A stretch of 64,000 nt of DNA from Choristoneura fumiferana (lineage: Eukaryota > Arthropoda > Insecta > Lepidoptera > Tortricidae), in assembly GCF_025370935.1 (NCBI RefSeq), contig NC_133499.1:9141755-9205754 (forward strand), in the 5' to 3' direction. The position numbers and the translations under genes are program-made. Below the pieces are notes generated by a model. The model had not been told where the DNA came from and did not search any database. It was given only the letters and a program-made list of their open reading frames with translations. Positions within the stretch are counted from its first letter, which is position 1. Each line of letters begins with the position of its first letter. Below, piece after piece: positions 43,098 to 54,660 of the stretch.

Positions 43098-44159
43098 TCA
43101 TCATCATCATCCCAGCCTTTATACGTCCCACTGCTGGGCACAGGCCTCCTCTCAGAACAAGATGGCTACATCCTTGTTCCTCATAACCCTTGCGTATATT
43201 TTATGTACTTTCAGTAGATCAAATAATTTTAAAAATATTTGTAGAGAAGATATTTATGAGTTTCCAGTTGTGTAGATATTACTGAAAGGCTTGCTCATGT
43301 GTACATATGTTTGATTGATGAATCTGCTCAGATATAAAAGTACCCTTCCATGTACATTTATATTTGAAGCCTTGGTTATGCTCATATATTTGAACTCGAC
43401 TGTACAAGCTTTGCTTAGTTTGGGACTTGGTCAATTGGTGTCAAGTGTCCCACGATATTTTTTTTAATGCTAATATTTTTATACTGTCGGTTTTATCAAT
43501 ACAATTTGATTTCCCTGCCAAAATTTGGTTTACCTCTTTGCTCCAATTACTTATGCAAACTATGTAGTTCGCCAGTTTTTCTGTATCACATGTCAAGAAA
43601 TTGTAATCTAGGTGTAACGTTATAGCTTGCGGCGGTGTAGCTTATTATAATCCGAGATATTACTTATTAGACAACAGTTTTAAAATTTCATATACAATAT
43701 TTTCTATCTCTGCAATCTGTATGGTTGAGCATTTCAAAAATTGCAGTTTTTCGTATTCGTGATGCTAGTGCCAATCTGCATTTGAACGAGTTTTCGACTC
43801 TTAAAACTTTATTTCATTTCGCATGCAATTTTGTCAGCTGTTTCTTCGTGGACTCTGCTTCAGAATTCCATTTTTTGTTCTTACGAATTCCTGAAAATTA
43901 ATAAAATGAATTATTGGTTGGAAATGTAAGAAACTGAACTAATTATAATGCATTATATATAATGCTGTATTGGATTAACACTAAGATAAGATTGCGGAAG
44001 GTCCGTCGAGATCGCAACACCATTTTACTCTCTATTCTTATCGCTGATCAGCAAGACACAGCTAGAGGCACAACCAGAGGCACAGCAAATGCAGGTAAAC
44101 TCTTTCACTTTTAAAAAGTAATTTTAAACTTGCACTTTGTGAAAAACCTAATCTAATTT
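43098..44159. other. Repeat fragments, then unrecognised DNA
   Basis: 43098-43162: minus SINE 3' end (ggccgagtgg family). 43403-43467: 3' end of the 49907 SINE family (gggacttggtcaattggtgt). 43468-44159 shows no exon-like frame. Confidence 0.45.
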
Positions 44160-45330
44160 GGCGTCATGGGGCATCATCAGAGGAAGCCTTAAGTTTACCT
44201 TTTGTATTCTTTTTGTGAAAGTATAAATAAAGCTGTCGTCGACACGACAGCCTTGGGATCAATCGGGTAGAAGAAAAAACTCGCAGTTCGGGTAGTGGAC
44301 TGTATTTATTCGGGTAATTCTTATCGCGAATCGAAAAATCCGGTATTAACAGCCAAGGTCGTCGAGTGAGCAAGTACAGAGTCCAGTTGGAAAACCAAGT
44401 CGCAGGTTCGAGAGATGGTTCGGGTCCGGGTTCGTCGCAGATATCGTAAGGCTCGCTGGGATATCTTGTTCTAGTCACTCGGATGGCTCGCTAAAGTCGA
44501 CTAGACTCGCTAGGGGGGAGACCGTCGTATTTATACCCGAGCGGCGGGAAGACGGCCTCCACTCAATTGGCGATAATTCAGGCGGTCTGGTGGTCGCTGG
44601 GTTTCAGAAACCGCACTGAATTATCGCCATTTTCGCTATCGATGTCGGGTTTTATTGATCGCTACTTATAAACTACTTAACTTACTATTTACAAATGAAC
44701 CTAATTTACTCGGAATCGTGGTGCCCTAGTATTCGGTATGGGCTAGGGTCGCAAAAATCAACTTCAAAAATCTTTATTTCGGGAAACTTAACCTAAAATA
44801 AATCAAGTAATTATGCTCACGCTTATGGTAAACTATGATTTCGTGTTCATGCGGTTCCTCCACCTCTTCACTGTGGGAGCGCGCATAGGTCACGGCAACC
44901 CACACTGCACTGACGCGTTTTAAACTCAACCAGAGCTCAAATTCAGAGCTCCAAACCTAAGACAACAGACTCGCAATGATGCCTTGCCACCTGTTCTTTT
45001 TAGTTTTATTTATTTATCATTTTATTTCATGCGCATTTTCTTTTCTGTTCTTAAAATGCAGCCTTATTTACCCGGCTCTAGAGTAAACTTGTTACGCTGT
45101 GGGACGGGCGCAGGCTGAAAATCAGCGCTGCAAGTTTCCTTTGCTCGCAGCTTATGCTGAGCCTAGCCCATTGCCACCTGCTTATATTTTTGTTTTATTG
45201 TGTAATCCTGTCTTATTTTCTGCCACAGATTAATGATTATTATTATTATTATTAATTAAAACTAACTTACAGTACTAATTTACAATAATCTTAGTCTAAT
45301 TAGAATCTATATAATACAAGCTTAAATGTG
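44160..45330 (-). mobile_element. LTR-like segment of a retrotransposon, probably BEL/Pao
   Basis: On the minus strand there is a TATA box (gggtataaatacgacgg near 44540), downstream aataaa signals near 44305 and 44225, and further upstream text (ccgaaataaag...ttgcgaccctagcccatacc at 44731-44800; ttagaatctatataatac near 45303) repeated at 48619-48690 and 48731-48755 beside the gag remnant. The shared blocks suggest both belong to one element family. Limits are approximate. Confidence 0.5.
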
Positions 45331-45488
45331 GCATTATCTGAGAAAAGGTACCTTGTTGTCGGTTCTAGTTTCCGAGATAATCGCGTTCAAAGTAAAATGT
45401 CGAAAAAAAACATTTTTTTCTCTTTTTACTCTTTATTAATAAGAAGGGTCTAAATTTTGATTTCACAGAGACACAAGTTTTTAAATCG

Positions 45489-46105
45489 ATTTTTAGGATT
45501 CCGGAGCCAAACGGAACCCTTATAGTTTCGCCATGTCTGTCTGTCTGTCCGTCCGCGGCTTTGCTCAGGGACCATAAATGCTAGAAAGCTGTAATTTTGC
45601 ACGGATATATAGGTAAACTGCCGACAAAATAGTACAATAAAAAATTCCAAAAAAAATGTTTATAGGGTACCTCCCATAGACGTAAAGTTTGGGGTGATTT
45701 ATTATTCTCATCCAACCCTATAGTGTGGGGTACCGTTGGATAGGTCTTTTAAAACCATCAGGGGTTTGCTAAGATGATTTCGATTCAGTGGTTTGTTTGC
45801 GAAATATTCAACTTTAAAGTGCAAATTTTCATTAAAATCGAGCGTCCCCCCCCCCTCTAAAATCTAAACCGGTGGGTGGAAAAATTTGAAAAAATCAGAA
45901 TGGTAGTAAGTATATCAAACTTTCAAGGAAAACTATAACGGCTAAGTTTCCTTTAGAATTATTAGTAGTTTATGAGTAAATAGTAGCCTAAGGTATAAAA
46001 TATACCTAAATTTGGAAGATTCCGTACAAAATATGAAATCCTTAGAAAAATATTACTTATTTTTTTGGTAAGGCTACGGAACCCTATTTTGGGCGTGTGC
46101 CGCTC
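45489..46105 (+). mobile_element. GGGTTCCG-family element
   Basis: Begins ttaggattccggagccaaac and ends taaggctacggaaccctatt. About 600 bp with tgtctgtctgtctgtccg near the start. Confidence 0.7.
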
Positions 46106-46164
46106 TTGAATGCTTTCTGTGCGCTCGGTATTGGTTTAGAAGACGTGTCGGACGTCGGTACTTT

Positions 46165-46283
46165 GTCGGCGCGTCATCATCATCATCATCATCCCAGCCT
46201 ATACCTCCCACTGCTGGGCACAGGCCTCCTCTCAGAATGAGAGAGCTTGGGCAGTAGTTCCCACGCGGGCCCAGTGCGGTGCT
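46165..46283 (-). mobile_element. SINE 3' fragment (ggccgagtgg family)
   Basis: atcatcatcatcatcatccc, agcctatacctcccactgct and gtagttcccacgcgggccca: the 3' half of the family at 37640. Confidence 0.65.
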
Positions 46284-46385
46284 TGTCGGCGCGTAAGAAA
46301 CGTCAATCAGAATCATCATAAAATGCGTTTAAATAAAGTAAGGTAAATCATCAATAACTGGCCACCATTAGGCGGTAGCCAGTTA

Positions 46386-46747
46386 GGGCCTTATCACACT
46401 AACGATTTGCGGGCGAGTTAAAAGCGATGCGAGCGCGCAGCAAGTTCGCTTCGAGCGCGTAACGATTTTACCGCGAGCACGCAACGATATCGCCGCAAGC
46501 GCGCAACGATGTCGCTGCGAGTTTGCTGCGACGAAGACGCCCTATTATTATTATACGAAAGTCTACAATATGGCGTTTTTGGCACTAAAGCAGCGAACTC
46601 GCTACGCGCTCGCAGCAGCGACATCGTGGCGCGCTCGCGGCGATGTCGTTGCTTGCTTGCGGCGAAATCGTTATACGCTCGCAGCGAATTCACTGCACGT
46701 TTGCCTCGCTTTCAACTCTCCCACAAATCGCTAGTGTGATAAGGCCC
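46386..46747. mobile_element. MITE with GGGCCTTATCACACTA inverted ends
   Basis: gggccttatcacactaacga at the left, tcgctagtgtgataaggccc at the right. The interior is full of gcgagcgc/gcgctcgc motifs. A 'ttatcacactagcg' MITE of the style frequent in moth genomes. Confidence 0.8.
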
Positions 46748-46754
46748 ATTTTGA

Positions 46755-47030
46755 CATTTTTTTTCTATTCGACTGGATGGAAAACGAGCAAGTGGGTCTC
46801 ACCTGATGGTAAGAGATTACCACCGCCCATAGACACCTGCAACACCAGGGGCATTGCAGATGCGTTGCCAACCTAGAGGCCTAAGATGGGATACCTCAAG
46901 TGCCAGTAATTTCACCGGCTGTCTTACTCTCCACGCCGAAACACAACAATGCAAGCAAATAGCAGTTTTCACGGCAGGAGTTGCGAGCAAGATGGTGGTA
47001 GCAATCCGGGCGGACCTTACACAAGGTCCT
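46755..47030 (-). mobile_element. SINE/retroposon, minus copy of the 16751 family
   Basis: Starts in poly-T, then cgactggatgga and ctgatggtaagag, and ends ggcggaccttacacaaggtc. 47031-47704 is AT-rich with repeated cactaaat/ttaaattctgagac phrases (47200-47460) but nothing identified. Confidence 0.7.
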
Positions 47031-47747
47031 ATAACGATTATGTTACAACTACAAATAAAAATTTTTAGATCTTATCTTTAATATGTCACTAAACATATAC
47101 AATAAGCCTTTTTGAGATTATATTTAAATTTTAATACTAAATGTCTTAAATTAAGACATTAAATTAATTAAGTATCGTTTTTCAAATACACTTATATCAC
47201 TAAATGTTTTTTTAGACGATAAGGTACCTTTTCAAAATTATAGGTTGTAATTTTTACTAAAGTACCTTAAATTCTGAGACTAAAAAATATTAAGATTTGT
47301 TAGTTATTAGTTCATTAGATTTTAACTATGATATCACTTCATATCACTAAATATTTTACCACCGACGATAAAGTATTTTTTCAAAAATTATTCAAATAGT
47401 ATTATTTTACCAATTTTACTAATACTTCCCTTAAATTCTGAGACTGAAAAAAATAGTTTTTTAAGATTGTTTTGTTCGTAACGGTCCGGAATCAATAGTG
47501 TTTGAAAAATCATTAAGGATTCGGACCGCTGGGCGTTGTCAGGATCGACTTTTGAATCTTCATGATCCGGATTCCGCCCACCTCTACTGTGGTGGCTGGA
47601 TATTTTTATGTTGCTTAAGGTCGGTTTGAAGGTTTTTTAAATATGGTTTTAATCTAAACGGATAACTGCCTAATAACAGACTCTGAAAGCACGCCAAAAA
47701 CCTCACGCCATCTGTGCGCCATCTAGTGAGACAAAAAACGATAGCCC

Positions 47748-48593
47748 TCATTGCGCGCGTCCTGCGCCTCGGTGGTTTAGATCGGTCGCTGGATCGGCTT
47801 CGCTGGTTTGGCAGGCGTCGGTCGAGCCACCTCTCGTCGGAACGGCTGCGGCGGTGGCGGACTTCGTACCCCCTGAAGTGTAAGCGTATCGGAGGGCACG
47901 GTCCGCCTCGCGCATGAGAAAGCGCGAAAGTACCATGATCTGCGGATCCGTCGTGGTTATCTGCTCGGCCGCGTAGTCGCCGAAGCGTGCCCGGAGATGC
48001 GGGCTCAGCTTCTCCATGACATTCCGCGCGAGCAAGGGGCTGGCGAGGTAGCCTTGCTGCTCAATGGACCCCAGCACTGTCACTATGGTCTGCAACTTCA
48101 CCGCGAATGTGTTGATCTTGGTGGCGGTCGATCCCAAGCGCGGCAGCTTCTTTAAGTCGTCCAAGGCTTTTGATGCCAGGACCTCTGGACGTCCACTGCC
48201 GCTGGGTCTGCATCACCGCCTCGGGGTTGGCGGCAGTGTGCAGCAGCGACTCCACTGCTTCGCGTGCGGGGCCGCGCAAACATGAGCGCAGCCGCGCCAT
48301 GTTATCTTTTGGCGTGAAGCTGTACGCCTTCGACGATTTGTTGTAAGCCGCCTGGAACGGCAGCCACTCGCCCGCCGCACCGGAGAAGGCAGGCAGCTGC
48401 ACCCGCGCCATCTTCTCCAGTGCCTCGGCGAGCTTCTCGATGCCTCGCTGGTGGCGAACGGCGCCGCTTGTGTTCGGCTCCGGTTTAGGAGCCTGTTGAG
48501 GCGTCGGTTGCTACGCCATGCTGCGCCGGAACCAATCATCCAGCTCCCCCCCCCACGGCCGCCGAGGTGCGCATCAACGGAGAAGTAGCCCAT
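47748..48593 (-). pseudogene. BEL/Pao retrotransposon gag remnant (DUF1759-like)
   Basis: The minus strand encodes MARVQLPAFSGAAGEWLPFQ and AAYNKSSKAYSFTPKDNMAR with LRSCLRGPAREAVESLL, the pattern of BEL/Pao gag proteins (LPxFxG...W..F...L..CL.G.A). Near 48180 the frame shifts by one base, then continues SKALDDLKKLPRLGSTATKI and HLRARFGDYAAEQITTTDP. The element is cut by a MITE-like end at 47705-47752 before any protease or polymerase, so it is inactive. Confidence 0.7.
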
Positions 48594-48609
48594 TCATATC
48601 GCAGTCGTC

Positions 48610-48760
48610 GCATTTATTATTCGGTATGGGCTAGTGTCGCAAAAATCAACTTCAAAAATCATTATTTCGGGAAACTTAACCTAATTAAAGCTAAATTACA
48701 GTACTAATTAATTTACAATAATCCTAATTAGAATCTATATAATAGAAGCTTAAGGGGCTT
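48610..48760 (-). mobile_element. LTR-related block upstream of the gag remnant
   Basis: tattcggtatgggctagtgt, cgcaaaaatcaacttcaaaa and gaatctatataatagaagct match 44731-44800 and 45303. Probably the leader or LTR of the same BEL/Pao copy. 48761-48877 holds nothing recognised. Confidence 0.5.
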
Positions 48761-48877
48761 CACCATCCATTGATTAGCGTTAACCGACGGTTAAATGTGA
48801 TGCCGTCTCCGCCTATTTGAACAAAACAAATAATGAAACAGCCTCTAAATCTAATTAGAAACTAATTAAAACTACAG

Positions 48878-49155
48878 CGTCGCGTGGTTGTCCGCAACAA
48901 AGCAGAGGGTCGTGGGTTCCAGCCCAGCTCCGAGTTCTTCGGAATTTATATGCGGAATTACATTTGTAATTTATCATGAGCTCTTTGGTGCTGGCAAACA
49001 TCGTGAGGAACACTGCACACTACTGCGAAGAAATTCAATGGCGTGTGTGAAGTTCTCAATCCGCACTAGGCCTGCGTGAGAACTATAGCCCAAGCTCACT
49101 CATTGTGAGAGGAGGCCTGTGCCCAGCAGTACGACGTAAATAGGCTGATGATAAC
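48878..49155 (+). mobile_element. Diverged tRNA-derived SINE (ggccgagtgg family)
   Basis: gcagagggtcgtgggttcca (B-box region), catcgtgaggaacactgcac and ggaggcctgtgcccagcagt in the same order as 37640-37935. Confidence 0.6.
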
Positions 49156-49196
49156 GATAAATAAATAAATAAGTATGTGGGTGACCAGTTGCTTAC

Positions 49197-49292
49197 CTGA
49201 AGTTCTAGGCTTTGGAATATCAATGGTAATACCAGCTGGCTTGTTCAAGGAAGCAATTCCAGCAGCTATTTCTCCAGTTGGAACCTGTACAC
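49197..49292 (-). CDS. Internal exon of an unidentified gene
   Basis: Acceptor gattgcag, then VQVPTGEIAAGIASLNKPAG and ITIDIPKPRTS, donor gtaagc; phase 1 in and out, 96 bp. The phase joins exactly with the exon at 50998-51075. Not recognised: a hydroxylated, proline-containing stretch with no obvious domain, perhaps a disordered part of a nuclear protein. It could belong to the THAP-like gene starting at 56106, but that link is only positional. Confidence 0.6.
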
Positions 49293-49510
49293 CTGCAATC
49301 CCCCAAATATATAATTATAATATTATATGAAAACAGCTATTTGTATAGTATGCTATAAATTGGGGTTCAAGCAGTTGCAAAATTTCGTTTCAAGATCTTA
49401 TAGAATTTTTTACACCTCAATGACTGATTAAGTGAGTAGAAATGTTGGACAGTTGGACAACATAAAGAGAACTTATCTCAAATCTACAAAACATACTTTC
49501 ACTCATATAG

Positions 49511-49740
49511 TAATGTATGTATGTATGTAAAGCTCTTTATTGTACAGAATTTTTTTTAATTCAATTTCATTTTTTTTTATTCAATTCAAACTACACATAC
49601 AATTTTTTTTTTTCAAAAATGGTGCTACTTTACAATAAATTACACTGACTCCTACACTAGGCAAGGCCTGTTCTGTAGGTAACCAATTTGTATGTTGGTT
49701 AACAAAACTGAGGCGGAAAGTTAATACATTTTACCATATT
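49511..49740 (-). mobile_element. Retroposon 3' tail with (CATA)n
   Basis: tgtatgtatgtatgtaaagc, tctttattgtacag and later cactaggcaaggcctgttct; like 1811-2150 on the minus strand. Confidence 0.45.
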
Positions 49741-49906
49741 AATTGTTAAACCATCTAGATTATTATTATTATAAAATTATATTAGTGAACAAAGGTATTC
49801 AAAAATTAACTTTAACACTAGTCTTAAATGAGGTACTTTCTAAAATTTAATCGAAATTATGGTGATCTCTTCCAGTTGACATTGAGTTTCGGTTAAATTC
49901 TTGTGT

Positions 49907-50130
49907 TTAGATGACCAGATCGACTAGTGGTTAGAGAACCTGACTACGAAGCTTGAGGTCCCGGGTTCGATTCCCGTGTCGGGGCAGATATTTGTATGAA
50001 AAATACGAATGTTTAAGTATGTTTAATTATATTTATCCGTTGCTTAGTACCCATAACACAAGCTTTGCTAAGCTTACTTTGGGACTAGGTCAATTGGTGT
50101 GAATTGTCCCGTGATATTTATTATTATTAT
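49907..50130 (+). mobile_element. tRNA-derived SINE (gactagtggttagagaacct head)
   Basis: A-box-like actagtggttagag and B box gggttcgattcccgtgtcgg are followed by a non-tRNA body (gatatttgtatgaaaaatac; gggactaggtcaattggtgt) and an (att)n tail. The body and tail show it is a SINE, not a tRNA gene. A 3' fragment is at 43403-43467. Confidence 0.7.
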
Positions 50131-50274
50131 TATTATTGTGTATCAATTTTTTTGTTTATCTAATGCTGGTTTCCGAATAAAAACTATAGTTGGCAAAAGA
50201 GCTTTTACTAAAAATGGCATTTTTACAAGCTTTTATTTAGTTTCACCTGTGACCTGTCCCGTTGTCTGGTTTGT

Positions 50275-50545
50275 CTGTAGTCAAATCTTGCAAGTATAAT
50301 TTGACCAACTCCCAGTTGTCAGATTGACTTGAAATTTGGAATACTTATGTAAATCGCGTGACAACACAATAATCTGGTAGTAAAATCCTAGTAGTCCAGC
50401 CAGGATCGTCTCCGCAGGGCGGAACTCTTCAACGGTTAATAGCATCGACTTGAAATTTGGTATACAAATGTAATTTGGGTGACAATGCAAGTACAGTCAA
50501 CAAAAAGTACAGTCAGCATAAAAAGCTTGTATTCAAAATAATTTT
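50275..50545 (+). mobile_element. Interspersed repeat, well-preserved copy of the 12400 family
   Basis: cttgcaagtataatttgacc, ctccgcagggcggaactctt and ggtgacaatgcaagtacagt. Confidence 0.65.
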
Positions 50546-50997
50546 TTTATGGTTAGGTTATTAATAGAAAACTTATTTGTTTTCGAGGTACGGTACATAC
50601 CCTAAAAAGTAATATAAATACATTTTTTTTAATATAGTAGTTAAATAGAAATGTATTGTGTCCTGTATTGGCTGTCACATATCTTGCTTGTCACAAACAT
50701 AAACCTAATTATACTAATTACTTATTTAGATTAATTGGAAAAAAATAATTTGCCAAAACTAGTCAGTCTCCCATGTTGTCATGAGGCAATGAAAATTTTA
50801 CTAACAGAAGTGAAAATGGTAAATTATGCAAATCCGAGTAATTCAAATACAGGCACCCAACAGAATGCACACATTTTCATCAATAATAGTGTATTCCAAA
50901 ATTGATTTGCTTGGTTCGCATACACATAACTGTATCTACTTACATCACCCACTTCAATATAAGTCTGTTTAAATAAACAACAGTCGCATGAAATTAC

Positions 50998-51075
50998 CTG
51001 CAGTGCTTGTTGTAGGCAAATCTGTATTAAAGGTGTCTATTGTCCTTGCAGCAGATACTTCAATTTGAGTTGAAC
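50998..51075 (-). CDS. Internal exon of an unidentified gene
   Basis: Acceptor gtaattacag, then GSTQIEVSAARTIDTFNTDL and PTTSTAG, donor gtaattt; phase 1 at both sides, 78 bp. Pairs with 49197-49292. Serine/threonine-rich, no recognised domain. Confidence 0.6.
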
Positions 51076-51667
51076 CTGTAATTACAAACAATAAAGTTAT
51101 TAGAATCTGGCCAGCAAAAGCTGTCCACGCATTTTTTACCAAACTTTAATCTGGTATCATTTTAGAAGACTGTCAAAATTGACATATTGACATTCCACAT
51201 CAAATTTGTTAAATAATAAATAAATAAATTCTAACCCGGCTTAGATAGTTTCGATATTTCTGCTCTAAGAAATAAATTAATTATTTTTTGTTCAATTCAA
51301 CCTACCATTCTCAAAATGCAAAATGTTATAAGATTATGTTATAATTAAAATGTTAGAAGATTATATTCAATGACAATCTGGTCAAAATGGTCCAAAATTG
51401 ATGCGTCTGGACTGTACATAAATGGACACTGACAAAAGTCATAAAATTGACCAAGGGACTCCTAAAGTACATCATCAACTTTCACACATTACTATAATTA
51501 ATGTTGGTGTAGCTTGAAGTCTCGAAGTATAATTTAAGATCTGGAAAATTTTAATAATATCTAAGTATCAACATTGTTTAAACAGTGTACAGCAAGAGTT
51601 GTCAGCCTCATTTCTTTTTAATTTGCCGCAGTTTGTCTGGTACAGCTTTCGTTGGCCAATATAAGTC

Positions 51668-52168
51668 CATCATCATCGTCAGCTCCAGCATATATACAAT
51701 ATGTATATCACACCACTGGCCACAGGCTTCCTCACTGATAGAGGGAGGGCCCAGTGGCCAGTGCAAGTTGGGGACTTCACACATACCACTGATCACAAGT
51801 GCGTGCAGGTTTCCTCACCATGTATTCTTTCACCAAAAAGCTTATGATTAATGTTATTTCACACATAAATCCGAAAAAACTGAGAGGTTTGAATCAACAA
51901 CAGGTGGTAGGACCACCCAGATTTCTATACCACCTTCTTGCTCGCTAATCCTGCCATGAAGCAGCAGTGCTTGCCCTGTTGTGTTTCGGCGTGGAGAGTA
52001 AGACAGCCGGTGAAATAACTGGCACTTGAGGTATCCCATCTTAGGCCTCTCGGTTGGCAACGCATCTGCAATACCCCTGGCGTTGCAGATGTTTATGGGC
52101 GGTGGTGATCTCTTACCATCAGGAGACCCACTTGCTTGTTTGCTATCCAGTCAAATAAAAAAAACAAC
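51668..52168. mobile_element. Two adjoining SINE copies
   Basis: 51668-51895 is a diverged minus copy of the 37640 family (catcatcatcgtcagctcca; aggtttcctcaccatg). 51901-52168 is a plus copy of the 16751 family with tail aataaaaaaaacaac. Confidence 0.6.
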
Positions 52169-52584
52169 AACAACATTCTGCTTGTGAGGTCATAAGTCAA
52201 CTACCAGACTACCCACCTACCACCTGCGTATCATTATAAATGCAAAGTATTTCTTTATATATACATACCTGGTAAGTTAAGCACGGGTATTGCAGCTTTG
52301 CTCAATCTCTGTTTATCATAACAATATTTTTTTTTCTAATTGTTGTTGACTCACTGTCCTATTCTTGAAAATGTATTTGTCATCGAACATTCTGACCCCA
52401 CATTCGAAATCTGTCTATTTCCTTGGCTGTATCCGGAAACACATGAAAACTTACACCTATAAATAAAAATAAATATGTCACTCTTTTTTCAGATTCGTGT
52501 AAAGCACAATTGCGCACTTGTTCTTATATGTGCACTTGTGTTTTATCCTCATGAAACAAATTTGCACTTGTGCCTCAAAAGGGA

Positions 52585-53355
52585 TAAAACCGGCCAAGAG
52601 CGTGTCGGACACGCCCAAAATAGGGTTCCGTAGCCATTACGAAAAAATTAAGTAATATTTTTCTAAGGATTTCGTATTTTATACGGAATCTTCCAAGTTT
52701 AGGTATATTTTATACCTTAGGCTGCTATTTACTCTTAACCTACTAATAATTCTCAAGCAAACTTGCCGTTATAGTTTTCCTTTTAAGTTTGATATACTTA
52801 CTACCGTTGTGATTTTTTTCAAATTTTTTGATCCACCCGTTTAGATTTTACGCTGACGCCCTATTTTAATGAAAATTTGCACTTTAAAGTTGAATATAGA
52901 TTTAAATTTCGCAAAAAATTGAATATTTCGCAAACAATCACTCAATGAAAAATTGTCTTAGCAAACCCCTACTGGTTTTAAAAGACCTATCCAACGATAC
53001 CCCACACTAAAGGGTTAGGATGAGAAAAAAAATCACCCCCACTTTTTGTCTATGGGAGGTACCCTAAAAAATTTTTTTTATGACATTGTTTTTTTTTTAT
53101 TCGAGTGGATGGCAAACAAGCATACCATTGTACCATTTTGTCGGCATAGTTTATATATATATATATATATACACACATATATATATATAGATAGAAGATG
53201 CAAAATTACAGACGGACTAGCACGGATAGACCCGGAAGACCGACGGACGGACGACGGACGACAGACAGACAGACGACGACAGACAGACAGACAGACAGAC
53301 AGAGACATGGCGAAACTATAAGGGTCCGTTTTTGCCATTTTGGGTCCAACCCTAA
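52585..53355 (-). mobile_element. GGGTTCCG-family element with internal simple repeats
   Basis: Reverse orientation: starts aaccggccaagagcgtgtcg and ends near gggtccgtttttgccatttt. Contains a (ta)n tract at 53155-53188 and an (acag)n tract at 53260-53303. Confidence 0.65.
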
Positions 53356-53379
53356 ACCGAACCCTTAAATGATCACTAT

Positions 53380-54229
53380 ACAATGATCTGTCTGTCTTTT
53401 AAGATCCTTTTTCATCAGGGACATAGGGCTCTAAGCATAATTTTCCACACGGGACAATCTTCAATGTGGAGGTAGCATGCCGAAATTAATATCAATACTC
53501 AAACCTAGTTGGTGTGCAGTACCTTGAAGCTCAGTAAAAAATTAAACTTCGAAGTCAACCCAATCAAAATATACCATTAAAAAAAAGGTGTTTCCATACA
53601 AATTACCTACAAGTTGTCCTAAAAACTTGAAATTTGGTATAAAGGTAGCTTTTATAGCAGCCAATCAAAAAAATCTGAAAATCTTAATTTTTCAGTGACC
53701 AATATAAAATACATTTTACTTAGGCGCAGGGTTGCTGTATTTTTGTTACATCTTAATTTTTACACTTAGAATTTTTTACCAAAATTAAGGCATGATGGCA
53801 CATATTTTAAATGATGTTATCAAATAGAGTACGTTAAAATAAGCGTATTTTACTTGAACAACTTTTCTCTGTAATCAAAAATGGCTGAGATAAAGGTACC
53901 CAAAGTTTTAAATTTTTTGCAAGGAGCCCGGGAATTTTTGGCAAAAAGAAGTCATGATGACATATATTTTAAATGATGTTACTGTATAGAATACGTTAAA
54001 ATAAGCGTATTTTGTTAGACAAATTTTTCTCTGTACTTAAAAATAGCCGAGATATAGGGACCCAAAGTTTTAAATTTAGGTACAAGCAAAGCGAGCAGTG
54101 GTTAGTATGAATTGTGTCCACAACACACAAGCCGAGCCGAGCGAGCGAAGCAAGCGTACCGCGGCAGCGGCCGGCGAATTGCCAGAACTGAATTAAGCCG
54201 TTAATCGTAGCTATTGTTGAAATGAAATG
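53380..54229. other. Non-coding; diverged ~166-bp direct repeat at 53780-54090
   Basis: The phrases atattttaaatgatgtta, acgttaaaataagcgtattt and ttctctgta.t.aaaaat appear twice, from 53783 and 53949. No gene recognised. Confidence 0.55.
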
Positions 54230-54660
54230 AAATAATTTATTTTGCTTTAGACAAGGTAATAAATGGTTTTATAAAAATGTGTTAAGGTGCAGTGACACAT
54301 GTAACCAAAAACACTGGCATGAAAACATTAACTTATTAAATAAGTTCACTAAAAAGACAATTAATTTTGTAATATAAATAAATAATCTAAATTGAATAAT
54401 AGTTATTAATTTATAGATCAATGTAACCCTGTGATAATGTCAATTATTATTTTAAATATTCTTTAATTAAATAAAATGCTTTGTCTTTAAGCCACTGATA
54501 TAATTTAAATCTGAATTTACTCCTGGGCAACTCAGCTATGCGCTTAGGCAACTTATTAAATATTCGTATTGCCCTTGGAAAACAGTTTCTGCAATACAAG
54601 TGTGTGTTAGTTTTAGGATAAATTAGTTTATTTGGGTATCTGGTATTAAAATGGCACACT
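54230..54660 (-). pseudogene. LINE reverse-transcriptase C-terminal remnant (CR1/Jockey-like)
   Basis: Minus strand: RYPNKLIYPKTNTHLYCRNC with FPRAIRIFNKLPKRIAELPR and FRFKLYQWLKDKAFYLIKEY, the familiar end of insect non-LTR reverse transcriptases (FN.LP..I..l....FK..L..wL....fY...E.L). 70 codons remain, followed by a short AT-rich tail. Truncated. Confidence 0.7.

Noticed and set aside
49907..49985. Possible tRNA gene (A box, B box, cloverleaf-like text)
   Set aside because: Continues into a SINE body and (att)n tail, and a 3' fragment of that body recurs at 43403; it is a retroposed head. The same reasoning applies to 37640 and 59546 (Leu/Ser-like) and 13027.
53046..53383. Frames of about 90-100 codons
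   Set aside because: Come from (ta)n and (acag)n microsatellites within a repeat element.
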